Origin: Neobacillus cucumis | GTDB lineage: Bacteria > Bacillota > Bacilli > Bacillales_B > DSM-18226 | Direction of reading: 5' to 3' | Length of the DNA: 64,000 nt | Assembly (NCBI RefSeq): GCF_023715505.1 | Contig: NZ_JAMBOH010000002.1 | Span: forward strand, 372,001-436,000 | Part shown: positions 26,086 through 35,578 of the stretch, in pieces | How the letters are laid out: each line of letters begins with the position of its first letter | How positions within the stretch are numbered: position 1 is the stretch's first letter | Translations under genes and position numbers: made by a program | The notes under the pieces: model-generated | What the model was told of the DNA's origin: nothing | The model's database searches: none | Seen by the model: only the letters and a program-made list of their open reading frames with translations

Positions 26086-26122
26086 GAAAACAGCTCTCAA
26101 TTGAAAGCTGTTTTCTTTTTTT
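26086..26122. terminator. Bidirectional terminator
   Basis: GAAAACAGCT (26086-26095) and AGCTGTTTTC (26106-26115) with T run following; lies at the end of the yteA-like gene. Confidence 0.88.
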
Positions 26123-26127
26123 AGCTA

Positions 26128-26883
26128 TCACTTCTCATCTTCAACATATGGGTCATGTTCATAACCAGGTAAATCCCCGTAACTTGTCATAATTCCTTCT
26201 TCGTCGAGTTCAGCCTCGTATTTTTCATGCTGAGCATTCGGATAAACCGTTACATTGTTACCATACATATCATTTCCAACAAAGTTTTCATAGTCCTCTA
26301 CATAACCAATACTTTCTTCGGATTCATTGTATGTGTCATTAAAGTGGTCTTTAGGAAAAGCAAGATCAGAAGGTGTATCAGATGTTCCCCACTCCGCGAC
26401 TGACTGCCAGGAATCCTCCGCATCAAAGGTCACATTTTCATCAGATTCATCCATATCAAACTTACCAAATGGAGGCATTAGGACGCCTTCTTCAATTGGC
26501 CGGTCATGGGAGGTCACTTGGTCCGGGCTATGCTCGATACAATACGTTGTATTAGGCAGTGCTTCTAACCTTTCTGTTGGTATCTCCTTACCGCAAACCT
26601 CACATTTTCCGTATGTTCCCTCTTCCATCGCCTCTAAGGCGCGATTGATATTATATAACTGTAATTTCTCGTGCTCAAGGAGAGCATTATCCTTTTCACG
26701 TTCATAAAGTTCTGTTCCTTCGTCAGCAGGATGGTTATCATAACTTGATAACTCCCCCATTGACTCGTGATAATGTCCGCGTTCAAATCCGAAATGGTCG
26801 TTCTGGTCGAGTCGTTCCTCTATTTCACTTTTTTCCTTTAACAGTTGTAACCGTAACTCAGCTAACTGCTGTGTCGATAACAT
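26128..26883 (-). CDS. YteA-family protein with DksA/TraR-type zinc finger
   Basis: 251 aa. An N-terminal helical region (about 1-75) is followed by a zinc finger with CEVCGK (about residues 94-99) and a degenerate second half (TTYCIEH, one Cys plus His), then a long acidic, low-complexity tail rich in Asp, Glu, Tyr. DksA-like proteins bind the RNA polymerase secondary channel; members in Bacillus are often sporulation-linked, but the role here is open. AAAGGGG lies 8 nt before ATG 26883. Confidence 0.85.
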   Translation of the reverse strand: MLSTQQLAELRLQLLKEKSEIEERLDQNDHFGFERGHYHESMGELSSYDNHPADEGTELYEREKDNALLEHEKLQLYNINRALEAMEEGTYGKCEVCGKEIPTERLEALPNTTYCIEHSPDQVTSHDRPIEEGVLMPPFGKFDMDESDENVTFDAEDSWQSVAEWGTSDTPSDLAFPKDHFNDTYNESEESIGYVEDYENFVGNDMYGNNVTVYPNAQHEKYEAELDEEGIMTSYGDLPGYEHDPYVEDEK

Positions 26884-27111
26884 GTTATTACCCCTTTCAG
26901 AAAACGCAATTTAACTATTTATTTCACCAGCAAGGTTTTATTATTTACTGTTCCTTTATATTTTCATTTTTTTCATGGTTGATTATGTAATAAAAATTTA
27001 ATTCCAATAAATTTCCCTTTGTTTTTTCAGGGAGCAATCGAATAAGTTTTAGTCTGTCGTGTATCTTAAGAATGATAAGGCGAAAATTGAAGAGAAAAGA
27101 GGGGATTTTGA

Positions 27112-27273
27112 ATGGTTAATGAAAACTTTGATAAATTTAGGAAGGTTGAGCAGGAACATCAAGGAAAGTATCTTGGCAGCGACAAAAATCAACAGCCCGG
27201 CCTAAATGATCGTGAATATAATAATCAATCCATTACAGATAAATCACCAGGTGCAACAGGACGAAATCTGTAA
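27112..27273 (+). CDS. Small hydrophilic protein, 53 aa, unknown
   Basis: Short gene read from the gap. MVNENFDKFRKVEQEHQGKY is followed by a polar stretch with NDREYNNQS and ends GATGRNL. GAGGGG lies 8 nt before ATG 27112, and a terminator follows 27 nt after the stop. The composition (Asn, Gln, Gly, Lys, Asp) resembles small spore or stress proteins, but no family was recognised. Confidence 0.65.
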   Translation: MVNENFDKFRKVEQEHQGKYLGSDKNQQPGLNDREYNNQSITDKSPGATGRNL

Positions 27274-27300
27274 ATGCCTCCCTCCCCATAAGGAAGCTAC

Positions 27301-27333
27301 AAGGTTGGGCGGACTGCCCTCCCAGCCTTTTTA
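27301..27333 (+). terminator. Terminator after the 53-aa gene
   Basis: AAGGTTGGG (27301-27309) pairs with CCCAGCCTT (27321-27329, one G-T), followed by T. Confidence 0.75.
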
Positions 27334-27367
27334 ACATCAGCAATGTTTCGATACAAAGGAGAATACC

Positions 27368-28741
27368 ATGAGTAAATCCAAATCAGGTGCGAAAGAAAAA
27401 AACAATATGAAATGGTGGCAGTTGTCACTATTTGGAGTGGGCTGTACGATTGGAACAGGCTTCTTCCTCGGCTCAGGTCTTGCTATTAAAATGGCCGGGC
27501 CCGCTATATTGCTTGCATTTTTAATTGCTGCGCTTGGTACTTACTTTGTCTATGATGCTTTGTCCAAAATGACCTCACAAGATCCTTTAAAGGGCGGGTT
27601 CAGGTCATATGCCAAGAAAGCTTACGGGCGTTGGGCCGGCTTTAGCAGCGGCTGGGTTTATTGGTCATCAGAAGTGCTAATCATGGGAAGCCAATTAACA
27701 GCACTATCCATCTTTTCACGCTTCTGGTTTCCAAACATTCCATTATGGATATTTACCGCCATCTACGCGGTTTTAGGCTTAACGATTATTTTAATCGGAG
27801 TTAAAGTGTTAAATAGGCTTGAAAATATTTTGGCTATTTTAAAAATATCTGCCATCACGATGTTTATTGTCATCGCACTGCTTGCGCTCTTTGGTGTGAT
27901 TGAGGGTGACCGTCCGATACAGTTTCCGAATAGTGCCAATGAAATAATACCGCATGGGACAATCGGCTTGTGGTCTGCCGTTATTTTTGCCTTTTATGCG
28001 TTTGGCGGAATCGAAATTTTAGGTTTAATGGCGACGAAATTAAAGGATCCCAGTGAAGCACCAAAAGCTGGAAAAGTCATGCTGTTTACCCTCATGTTTA
28101 TTTATGTATTGTCGATTGGTTTAGCCGTTACGATGGTGTCCTGGAATGGATTTAATACAAAGGAAAGCACCTTTGTTGTCGCCTTAAAGGCATACCATTT
28201 GCCTTTTATCCCGCATTTCTTTAATGCTGCGCTTATTATCGCCGGTTTTTCGACGATGACTGCTTCCTTATATGGAGTGACCAGCGTATTAGAAACACTT
28301 GGTGAGGAGGAGGACGCTCCTGCATGTTTTGCAAAAAAAGGGAAACTAAAGGTTCCATTATGGACTTTGATCGTTACCATGCTCGGCATCACAGCATCGA
28401 TCGTCTCGGCCTTGGTACTGCCGGATAAAATTTATGAGTGGGTTACCACAGCGGCAGGCTTAATGCTCCTTTATAATTGGCTGTTTATTCTTGCATCCTC
28501 AAGAAAAATTTTAGAGTTAAAGGTAAAGGAAAAGATTATGTATACGATCGGAGCCTTGTTTATTTTAATTGCTGTGAGCGGAACCTTATTTCATGACACA
28601 AGCAGACCTGGCTTCTTTATTAGTTTAGCCTTTATTGGGGTCATCGGGATTATTACCTTTTTCCTGAGTTTTAAATGGAGAAAAGAAAAGAGAAAAGAAA
28701 AAAGCAAGAGTAAAGTACTCAAGCCTTGGCCAACAGCATAG
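27368..28741 (+). CDS. APC-superfamily amino acid permease
   Basis: 457 aa, 12 predicted membrane segments. FGVGCTIGTGFFLGSGLAI in helix 1 is the GxGI-like substrate-binding motif, and FAFYAFGGIEILGL lies in helix 6. The C-terminus is a basic tail (KWRKEKRKEKSKSK). ATG 27368 has AAAGGAG 7 nt upstream. Imports or exchanges an amino acid or amine that cannot be named from the sequence. A degenerate dispersed repeat starts at its stop codon. Confidence 0.88.
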   Translation: MSKSKSGAKEKNNMKWWQLSLFGVGCTIGTGFFLGSGLAIKMAGPAILLAFLIAALGTYFVYDALSKMTSQDPLKGGFRSYAKKAYGRWAGFSSGWVYWSSEVLIMGSQLTALSIFSRFWFPNIPLWIFTAIYAVLGLTIILIGVKVLNRLENILAILKISAITMFIVIALLALFGVIEGDRPIQFPNSANEIIPHGTIGLWSAVIFAFYAFGGIEILGLMATKLKDPSEAPKAGKVMLFTLMFIYVLSIGLAVTMVSWNGFNTKESTFVVALKAYHLPFIPHFFNAALIIAGFSTMTASLYGVTSVLETLGEEEDAPACFAKKGKLKVPLWTLIVTMLGITASIVSALVLPDKIYEWVTTAAGLMLLYNWLFILASSRKILELKVKEKIMYTIGALFILIAVSGTLFHDTSRPGFFISLAFIGVIGIITFFLSFKWRKEKRKEKSKSKVLKPWPTA

Positions 28742-28830
28742 AAAAGCGGAAGTGCCTTGATCAGAGACGCAAGGCTACAGACGAGCCGGCGAGGAGGCTG
28801 CTCTTTAGCCTTCTTGACGGATGGATCTAA
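28741..28830 (+). repeat. Dispersed element, copy 4 (right end missing)
   Basis: Left end GAAAAGCGGAAGTGCCTTGA and core GACGAGCCGGCGAGGAGGCT with CCTTCTTGACGGAT are present, but the GGCGCTGGAGCTGGAC end is absent. Confidence 0.7.
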
Positions 28831-28842
28831 TCAGAAATCCCC

Positions 28843-28873
28843 AAAAAAGTCAGCTGCCTAAGGCTGACTTTTT
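28843..28873. terminator. Bidirectional terminator
   Basis: AAAAAGTCAGC and GCTGACTTTTT pair perfectly; located between the permease gene and the convergent LysE-type gene. Confidence 0.88.
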
Positions 28874-28875
28874 GA

Positions 28876-29502
28876 TTACCCAAATAGATTATGAAACGCT
28901 TGCATACCAAAGTAAATTCCAAAACCAATCAAGGATATGCCGGATAGACACGATATAACAACCAGTAAGTGGGACGTTAAGAATTTGCGGAAGCTGCTCG
29001 CTACACCTGCCATCGTAATATCCCAGATCAGCAGCCCAATGAAAATAGCACTGCTGTAAAGAATTAATTGGCTTGTCTCATAGGTAGCCGCCGTTTTAGC
29101 AAGAACCGATCCATAAATCCCCAACCAAAAAAGGATGGTTAAGGGGTTGGAAATCGACATCAAAAAACCAGAAAAAAATGATTTATAAAGCGGTTCTTTT
29201 CCTCGTGCCTGTTGTAGATTAATTTTTCCGGCATTCATAAAGGTTTCGATTCCTGTATACATCAGCACAAAGCAGCCAAAGAACCACAAGAAGGTTTGCA
29301 TAAAAGCGGTCTCTAGGAATTGAACCACACCTATGTAAACAACAAGCATATAAATTCCATCAGCCACCACGGCTCCTACCCCTATAAGCCATGAGTGCAT
29401 AAAGCCATTTCTAATCCCCCGATCAATTTGGGCCGCATTAATGGGCCCAATTGGAGCGGCTAGCGATAACCCCAACAGTACATAGCTCAAAAATACATTC
29501 AT
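28876..29502 (-). CDS. LysE/RhtB-family amino acid exporter
   Basis: 208 aa, six membrane segments. The N-terminal GLSLAAPIGPINAAQIDRGI carries the PxGP motif of the family, and GFLMSISNPLTILFWLGIYG is the second conserved loop. ATG 29502 is chosen because GGAGAGG lies 6 nt upstream; a longer frame from 29622 would add 40 residues covering the leader hairpin. Exports an amino acid or derivative of unknown identity. Confidence 0.87.
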   Translation of the reverse strand: MNVFLSYVLLGLSLAAPIGPINAAQIDRGIRNGFMHSWLIGVGAVVADGIYMLVVYIGVVQFLETAFMQTFLWFFGCFVLMYTGIETFMNAGKINLQQARGKEPLYKSFFSGFLMSISNPLTILFWLGIYGSVLAKTAATYETSQLILYSSAIFIGLLIWDITMAGVASSFRKFLTSHLLVVISCLSGISLIGFGIYFGMQAFHNLFG

Positions 29503-29524
29503 TAATACCTCTCCCCCCAAAGCA

Positions 29525-29548
29525 ATGGATAGATGCCTGTCTATCCAT
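29525..29548 (-). promoter_or_regulatory. Perfect inverted repeat in the LysE-type gene leader
   Basis: ATGGATAGA (29525-29533), six-base loop, TCTATCCAT (29540-29548). It lies 23 bp before the start codon, where it could be an operator or an mRNA hairpin. A second small palindrome GTTGTACAAC is at 29567-29576. Confidence 0.5.
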
Positions 29549-29585
29549 GTGTATTCAAAAGGAGAGGGTTGTACAACTAAAAAAT

Positions 29586-29620
29586 AGAAAAAAGAGCTTT
29601 CCACATTTAATAGAAAGCCC
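29586..29620 (-). terminator. Terminator of ykoST-like operon
   Basis: On the minus strand GGGCTTTC pairs with GAAAGCTC (one G-T), followed by six T. Confidence 0.8.
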
Positions 29621-29633
29621 ACCGTTTTAAACG

Positions 29634-30674
29634 TTACTTATTTGATTCCGATACCTGCCTAAAGTCGAAACTGAATCCTCCCTCATCTAGCGGCTGATTA
29701 AGCAAGTGATGCCTTGGTACAGGTAAAGAATAGGAATCAATTTCAACAATATATTTAGGCCGGTTCTTGGTTTCCTTATAAATTTTCCCAACATATTCTC
29801 CTATCAATCCGATGGCAATCAACTGTAGCCCGCCAATTAACCAGATCGAAGTAATTAAGGACGTCCATCCAGTTAGGGTTGTACCAAAAAATTTTAGGAA
29901 TAAGAAATAAGCTCCAAAAACCAAACTCATGAAAAAGGATACCAATCCTATTATTAATACAAAACGGATGGGAGAAACAGAAAAGGATGTAATCCCATCG
30001 AAGGCAAACCCAAGCATCTTTTTTAAAGGGTATTTTGTTTCTCCAGCCTGCCTTTCTAAGCGGTCATAATAAACCACATCGGAACGAAAACCTAATAATG
30101 GTACAATACCCCTTAAAAATAAATTAACCTCATTGAAACGCTCGAGTTCTTGGACAGCACGTTTGCTTAACAGCCGAAAATCAGCATGATTATAAACAAG
30201 GTCAACACCCATTTTTTTCATTAGTTTGTAAAACCCTTGGGCTGTGCTTCGCTTAAATAGCGTATCTGTCTCCCGCCCTTTGCGGACACCATAAACAATT
30301 TCAAAGCCCTGATGGAACTTGACGATAAACTCCCGAATCACTCGGATATCATCCTGGAGGTCCGCATCAATTGAAATCACACAATCAGAATGTTCCTTTG
30401 CCGTAAATAGCCCCGCCAGCAAGGCATTTTGATGGCCGACATTCCGTGATAACTTCAGGCCGCGGACACAGTCGTTGCGAAGCCCCTCCTTATAAATTAG
30501 CTCCCATGTTCGATCCTTACTGCCGTCATCAACAAATAAGATTTTACTCTGTTTTGAAACAAGCTCATCATCGATCAGTTCTTTTAGCTGCCCCGCGAGC
30601 TGTTCAATGGTGTCTGGTAAAACTTCTTCCTCGTTATAGCATGGTACAACAATGGTAAGGACTGGTTCTATCAT
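29634..30674 (-). CDS. ykoT: Family 2 glycosyltransferase, polyprenyl-phosphate type (YkoT-like)
   Basis: 346 aa. The GT-A domain (about 1-230) has VVPCYNEEE, VDDGSKDRTW and the metal-binding DADLQDD; two membrane segments follow (about 235-310). This is the DPM1/GtrB layout: sugar is moved from a nucleotide to polyprenyl phosphate at the inner membrane face. AGGGG lies before ATG 30674, 18 nt after the ykoS-like gene. The pair with a large polytopic protein matches B. subtilis ykoS-ykoT, where a flippase or transferase is expected to use the lipid-linked sugar. Confidence 0.87.
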   Translation of the reverse strand: MIEPVLTIVVPCYNEEEVLPDTIEQLAGQLKELIDDELVSKQSKILFVDDGSKDRTWELIYKEGLRNDCVRGLKLSRNVGHQNALLAGLFTAKEHSDCVISIDADLQDDIRVIREFIVKFHQGFEIVYGVRKGRETDTLFKRSTAQGFYKLMKKMGVDLVYNHADFRLLSKRAVQELERFNEVNLFLRGIVPLLGFRSDVVYYDRLERQAGETKYPLKKMLGFAFDGITSFSVSPIRFVLIIGLVSFFMSLVFGAYFLFLKFFGTTLTGWTSLITSIWLIGGLQLIAIGLIGEYVGKIYKETKNRPKYIVEIDSYSLPVPRHHLLNQPLDEGGFSFDFRQVSESNK

Positions 30675-30692
30675 TTATAATCCCCTCGCTGA

Positions 30693-32369
30693 TTACATGG
30701 TTTTGTATAAATAAATCTTCCAAGCTGAATTTTTTGAAGAGAATACCATTTCAAGTAAAAGCTTGTTCTGGCTGGCATTGTCGATTGGAAGGCTTGAAAA
30801 GATATATCGGCCGCCCATCTCCTTAAAGACTTTCGTATTTAGCTGAAGATTTTTTAAGTGCTGTTTTGAATCCTTCTTAATCATATATCTTTTCCCAAGC
30901 TGGGCTGTAAAAAGGTAACAGCGCCCTCCCCACTTGTCATAGTATGTTTGGATTGTTTTATTTTTTGATAATTCCTTTGCAATGATTTTTCTAAACTGAT
31001 GTTTATAGCTTAATGGATAAAAATTGTTATAGGTATCAATTGTATAAAAACCGTTGAATTGAGAAATGGCCGGATGGAGTCCGATACTAGCAACACGATA
31101 TTCTTCGGGATTTTGACCGATATAATCCTTTATTTCGGTAAACAAGTCTTCTGCAAAAAACTCCTTAACCGTTGGCTTCTCCCGGTAGACGATTTCATCA
31201 TTCAATAAACCCAAAAAAACAATTTGCGAAACGACCAGCCATTTCGCTATTTTGATCCCATCGAGTCCATGAACGGCAATAATTTTTAAGGCAAGGGCAA
31301 AGCTTGCATAAATCACCATTGGTCTTAGAAAATGGTAGCGGGCAAAATTAAAGGTATCCATAAAGTGAAAGATTTTTGTTAATGGCAGCCAGCCCTCATA
31401 AAACCAAAAGGCATACCATAATGACAGGAACATATTTAATCCAAATAAAAAGACATAAAGCTTTTCCTGCTCCCAAAGTTTTTTTGCAACCACGATATAG
31501 ATTGCCATTAAGGTTGCCGGCAGAATAATGAGGGTATGTACGGTCATCACATGTGTGTGTCCTAGTAAGTAGTTTTTTACAAAAAGCCTAACCGCTCTCC
31601 AAAATGGTAGATGGGCATGAAAGTATTCATCACGGCTATTAGGTTCGGAGGAGAACAAAAAGGAATAAATAAGCCGATATTCCACCAGCATAAAAATACC
31701 CGTCATGTAACTAATCGCAAATAAAAAGCGCAGGTTCCAGCCCTTCCCGCGTATAACATCCCATAGCCAAAAGACTCCCATCGCGCTTAGAAAAAAGAAA
31801 AAACCTAATACAATGCTTGCGTACAAAGGAAGTAGTGTCAGCACTAGATAGTCTTTCCATGTATCCTCATGTTTTCGGATATTGAGAAAGGCCCATAGTG
31901 CTAATGGCATGCCTAGTGTACTTAACATCCCTGACGGCCAAAAAGGGGTCAGAGCAAAAGCAAGTGCACTGCCAATTTTTATGACAAGCCATCTATTATC
32001 AGGCATTAGGTGGTCTTTAAGTAATAAATACATACCAAAGAAAGCAACAATTCTTGTGAGTGCTTGGCTTAATCCGTAGGCAATCATTGTCGGGAAGAGC
32101 GCATATAACCAGACAATCACACTGTATTCCGTCCCAAAGGCATTTCTCGATAATTGTCCATTAATAATTTGCGGTATGACGGCATTAACGCTGCCAAACA
32201 TTTCCCCACTTCTTGCTAATACCTTATACCAAGCTAAATTGGAATCCAGATTATCATGAACCCGGATATGGGCATTTTCCTGCAAAATAAATAGTGGAGA
32301 GAGATAGACCGCAATCACAATTAAAGCGAAAAGGATTAAGCTACGCTCCTTTTTCGTTTCAATAACCAC
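30693..32369 (-). CDS. ykoS: Polytopic membrane protein, YkoS-like (DUF6044)
   Basis: 558 aa, about 12 membrane segments followed by a soluble C-terminal part (from about residue 415). Layout and partner gene resemble B. subtilis YkoS, a GT-C-like membrane protein of unknown acceptor. HDNLDSNLAWYKVL near residue 40 contains acidic residues in the first external loop, where GT-C enzymes place their catalytic acid; that role is inferred. Start is GTG 32369 with AGGGGTG upstream. First gene of the two-gene operon. Confidence 0.82.
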   Translation of the reverse strand: MVIETKKERSLILFALIVIAVYLSPLFILQENAHIRVHDNLDSNLAWYKVLARSGEMFGSVNAVIPQIINGQLSRNAFGTEYSVIVWLYALFPTMIAYGLSQALTRIVAFFGMYLLLKDHLMPDNRWLVIKIGSALAFALTPFWPSGMLSTLGMPLALWAFLNIRKHEDTWKDYLVLTLLPLYASIVLGFFFFLSAMGVFWLWDVIRGKGWNLRFLFAISYMTGIFMLVEYRLIYSFLFSSEPNSRDEYFHAHLPFWRAVRLFVKNYLLGHTHVMTVHTLIILPATLMAIYIVVAKKLWEQEKLYVFLFGLNMFLSLWYAFWFYEGWLPLTKIFHFMDTFNFARYHFLRPMVIYASFALALKIIAVHGLDGIKIAKWLVVSQIVFLGLLNDEIVYREKPTVKEFFAEDLFTEIKDYIGQNPEEYRVASIGLHPAISQFNGFYTIDTYNNFYPLSYKHQFRKIIAKELSKNKTIQTYYDKWGGRCYLFTAQLGKRYMIKKDSKQHLKNLQLNTKVFKEMGGRYIFSSLPIDNASQNKLLLEMVFSSKNSAWKIYLYKTM

Positions 32370-32544
32370 TCTTCTACACCCCTATGTTCAAGAGTTCTTC
32401 CATTTTAAAATTTACTGAAGGAATGAAATTTATTCCAAAAAACAAAAAAATGGCGATTTAATGATATTTGATTCTAAAATGGTAGAGATTATGAGACTCC
32501 CTACTTTTGACCATAATAGGTAATATAGAAACGAGGTGCCGGTG

Positions 32545-33531
32545 ATGCCAAACAGAGTTTATATAGGCTTTTTACGCTTACCGCTTCTAGTACGCATCTT
32601 AATGATGGCTTTATTGGTCTTTCTTACATTTGGGATTACGATACACTTTTTAGAGCCTGATACCTTCCCAACCGTCTTTGATGGGATTTGGTGGGCGATT
32701 ATTACGGCATCCACCGTTGGATATGGTGATTACGTGCCCCATTCATTCTTTGGCAGAGTAACTGCCTTACTATTAATCCTTTTTGGCGTGGCTTTTGTGT
32801 CCTCTTATTTTGGGACATTAGCTGCTGCGGCTGTTACCAAACAAGATGCTCTTTCAGAAGGAAAAATCCCTTTTAAAGGGGCTGGTCATATCATCATCAT
32901 CGGTTGGAATGAGCGGTCCAAAGAATTAATTCATAAGCTGGCCAGAACAAATAATCAGCAAATGATCGTCTTAATTGATGAGACGCTTGAAGCAAATCCC
33001 GTTAAATCGAGATTTGTCCATTTTATCCAAGGAAAAGGCCATGTGGATGATACGATTATGAAAAGTGATATTGAACATGCGGAAAAAGTACTCATTACAG
33101 CGGATCGGGGGAACGATGAACTTCAAGCAGATATGAACAGCATCTTAACATTACTTACGATTAAGGGCCTATGTCCACAAGTAAAATGTATTATTGAAAT
33201 CTTGACGGCTGAGCAAGTAATCAATGCCAGACGAGCAGGCGCAGATGAAGTAATCCAATCCAATAAATTAACAAGTGTCTTTATGATTAACAGCCTCCAT
33301 TCGAATGGAGATGGACTATTATTAAATGTAATCAATCAACTGCAAGAAAGCAGGCTCTTCACTAATTCCGTAAAAAGAGCCGATATCGGCAGGAGCTTCA
33401 AAGAAATCGCTGTTGAACTGATGGAGGATGGATGTTTATTAATCGGATTAAAAAGAGGGGATGAAACGATTCTAAATCCCCCCAACTCGTTTAAAATTGA
33501 AGAAAATGACAAGTTATTGACATTTAAATAG
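32545..33531 (+). CDS. yugO: Potassium channel with RCK/TrkA-N domain (YugO)
   Basis: 328 aa. Two membrane helices flank the pore loop ASTVGYGDYVP, with the K+ selectivity sequence TVGYGD. A cytosolic TrkA-N (RCK) domain follows from about residue 110 (HIIIIGWNERSKELIHKL), so ligand gating is likely. ATG 32545 has GAGGTG 6 nt upstream. YugO of B. subtilis is the channel used for electrical signalling in biofilms. Its stop codon abuts that of yugN with no base between them. Confidence 0.92.
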   Translation: MPNRVYIGFLRLPLLVRILMMALLVFLTFGITIHFLEPDTFPTVFDGIWWAIITASTVGYGDYVPHSFFGRVTALLLILFGVAFVSSYFGTLAAAAVTKQDALSEGKIPFKGAGHIIIIGWNERSKELIHKLARTNNQQMIVLIDETLEANPVKSRFVHFIQGKGHVDDTIMKSDIEHAEKVLITADRGNDELQADMNSILTLLTIKGLCPQVKCIIEILTAEQVINARRAGADEVIQSNKLTSVFMINSLHSNGDGLLLNVINQLQESRLFTNSVKRADIGRSFKEIAVELMEDGCLLIGLKRGDETILNPPNSFKIEENDKLLTFK

Positions 33532-33942
33532 TTATTGGGTAGATAAAAGGACGTTTTCTAAATTGGCCACTAACCTTTTTCCCCTTTCGATATATTTAGT
33601 TGGAATATCGGCATCCGAATCAATAGGTGCTTGGAATTGATTTAAAGAAGCCGAAAAGTTACCGGTATCACCGTGGTCATCAATTCCGTATTCATACTGG
33701 TGTGACAATAGGAACGGTCTGCCGATTTCGACTGTACATCCTCTAGTATCCAGCTCGCCATCAACAGCTGTAAATGGCACCCTTAAAAACTGATAACTTT
33801 CTTCGTCATTCAGTTTATAGTCGAATGCACCATGATCATAATCCCAATTCCCGCCAATCGTATAGCCGATTGGCTTTAATTTTTGCTCAAGCTTATACAG
33901 GTCAAATTGTTGTCCTTCGATCTTGGATTGAATTTCAAACAT
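33532..33942 (-). CDS. yugN: YugN-like family protein
   Basis: 136 aa, matching the length I recall for B. subtilis YugN. It has YKLEQKLKPIGYTIGGNWDYDHGAFDYKL (residues about 16-44) and ends near RGKRLVANLENVLLS. Function unknown. ATG 33942 has AAAGGGGGG 9 nt upstream; a longer frame from 34053 runs into a dispersed repeat and is rejected. It lies next to yugO and pgi as in B. subtilis, convergent with yugO at zero distance. Confidence 0.87.
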   Translation of the reverse strand: MFEIQSKIEGQQFDLYKLEQKLKPIGYTIGGNWDYDHGAFDYKLNDEESYQFLRVPFTAVDGELDTRGCTVEIGRPFLLSHQYEYGIDDHGDTGNFSASLNQFQAPIDSDADIPTKYIERGKRLVANLENVLLSTQ

Positions 33943-33982
33943 ATACAAATTCCCCCCTTTTCTTCTAAAAGAAATAAATTTG

Positions 33983-34058
33983 GACTTTGAGTTGTCCAGC
34001 TCCAGGCGCCATCGGCTCGAGGTCACAAGCCGATAGGCAGGCACCTTGCGCATTTCTT
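33983..34058 (-). repeat. Dispersed element, copy 5 (short form, inverted orientation)
   Basis: Reads TTGTCCAGCTCCAGGCGCCATCGG...CCGATAGGCAGGCACC on the plus strand (given in parts), that is both ends of the element with the middle core deleted. Confidence 0.75.
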
Positions 34059-34073
34059 ATAGTTTCCCCAAAC

Positions 34074-34111
34074 AAAAGAGTGCTGATGCAAAATGGCATC
34101 AGCACTCTTTT
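34074..34111. terminator. Terminator of pgi
   Basis: AAAAGAGTGCTGATGC and GCATCAGCACTCTTTT form a perfect 16-bp stem. Confidence 0.93.
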
Positions 34112-34120
34112 AAAAATAAT

Positions 34121-35467
34121 TTATAATCTCTTCTCAAGTTCTGCTTTCTTTTCTTCAAAGCCAGGTTTGCCTAATAGAGCAAACATATTGACCTTGTAAG
34201 CTTCAACGCCCGGCTGGTCAAATGGGTTCACTCCAAGAAGGTAGCCGCTCATCGCACATGCTTTTTCAAAGAAGTAAACGAGGTAGCCAAATGAATACTC
34301 GTCCATTTCAGGGATGGAAACAATTAAGTTTGGCACACCGCCATCTGTATGAGCAAGCATGGTGCCTTCAAATGCTTTGTTATTAACAAAGTCGATGGTT
34401 TTTCCCTCTAAGTAATTAAGACCATCTAAATCATTTTCAAAGGCTTCAATGGATAACTCATGGCGTGGCTTGTCTACCTTCACAACCGTTTCAAATAAAT
34501 CACGTCGTCCTTCTTGAACGTATTGTCCTAAGGAGTGAAGGTCTGTTGAGTAGTTGGCTGAAGATGGGTAAATTCCTTTTTGGTCTTTCCCTTCACTTTC
34601 ACCAAACAATTGCTTCCACCATTCATTAAAATACTGTAAGCCTGGTTCATAGTTAATCAGCATTTCAATCGTTTTTCCTTTATTGTAAAGGACATTTCTT
34701 ACGGCCGCATATTGGTATGCTGGATTCTCTTCAATTTCAGACTGACCGAAATCGTTTTGTGCCTGGCGGGCACCTTCCATCATCTTTTCAATATCTGCAC
34801 CGGATACAGCAATCGGCAGGAGACCTACAGCTGTTAAAACGGAATAACGGCCGCCTACATCATCTGGAATCACAAAGGACTCGTAGCCTTCTTCTGTCGC
34901 TAAAGTCTTAAGAGCGCCTCTTGCTTTGTCTGTAGTCGCATAAATGCGTTTACGCGCTTCCTCTACACCGTATTTCTCTTCCAAAAGCTTACGGAAAATA
35001 CGGAAGGCAATCGCTGGCTCTGTAGTTGTACCTGATTTTGAGATAACGTTAATGGAGAAATCTTTACCATCTAACAGATCCATTACATCGCGCATATAGG
35101 TAGAACTAATACTGTTTCCAACAAAAATGATTTGTGGATTGCTGCGTTTTTCTTTTGGAAGTGCATTGTAAAAGCTGTGGGAAAGCATATCAATCGCTGC
35201 TCTTGCCCCAAGATATGATCCGCCGATTCCGATTACAAGCAGAACGTCTGAATCAGATTTAATCTTCTCTGCAGATTTTTGAATCCGTGAGAATTCTTCC
35301 TTGTCATAGTTGGTTGGCAGTTCAATCCAGCCTAAAAAGTCATTTCCAGCGCCTGTACCCTCGTGAAGAGAATGATGGGCAACTTTTACGGCATCACGTA
35401 AATATGTAATTTCATGTTCTCCAAAAAAGGAGAGGGCCTTCGAGTAATCAAAGCGAACGTGTGTCAT
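34121..35467 (-). CDS. pgi: Glucose-6-phosphate isomerase
   Basis: 448 aa, the usual length for the Bacillus enzyme. Contains [13 protein letters not shown], the phosphate-binding [29 protein letters not shown] and [14 protein letters not shown] with the catalytic Lys. Interconverts glucose-6-P and fructose-6-P in glycolysis. GGAGG lies before ATG 35467. Neighbours yugO-yugN and yugJ match B. subtilis order. Confidence 0.96.
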   Translation of the reverse strand: MTHVRFDYSKALSFFGEHEITYLRDAVKVAHHSLHEGTGAGNDFLGWIELPTNYDKEEFSRIQKSAEKIKSDSDVLLVIGIGGSYLGARAAIDMLSHSFYNALPKEKRSNPQIIFVGNSISSTYMRDVMDLLDGKDFSINVISKSGTTTEPAIAFRIFRKLLEEKYGVEEARKRIYATTDKARGALKTLATEEGYESFVIPDDVGGRYSVLTAVGLLPIAVSGADIEKMMEGARQAQNDFGQSEIEENPAYQYAAVRNVLYNKGKTIEMLINYEPGLQYFNEWWKQLFGESEGKDQKGIYPSSANYSTDLHSLGQYVQEGRRDLFETVVKVDKPRHELSIEAFENDLDGLNYLEGKTIDFVNNKAFEGTMLAHTDGGVPNLIVSIPEMDEYSFGYLVYFFEKACAMSGYLLGVNPFDQPGVEAYKVNMFALLGKPGFEEKKAELEKRL

Positions 35468-35578
35468 GTATGATCCTCCATAATTTTATTTTTCAGTTAT
35501 CACTTTACCTAAGCTTGAGAAAATTATCAAGAAACCTCAGCTGGTGAAAGCGCACCCATTTTCGACAATTTCCTACTT

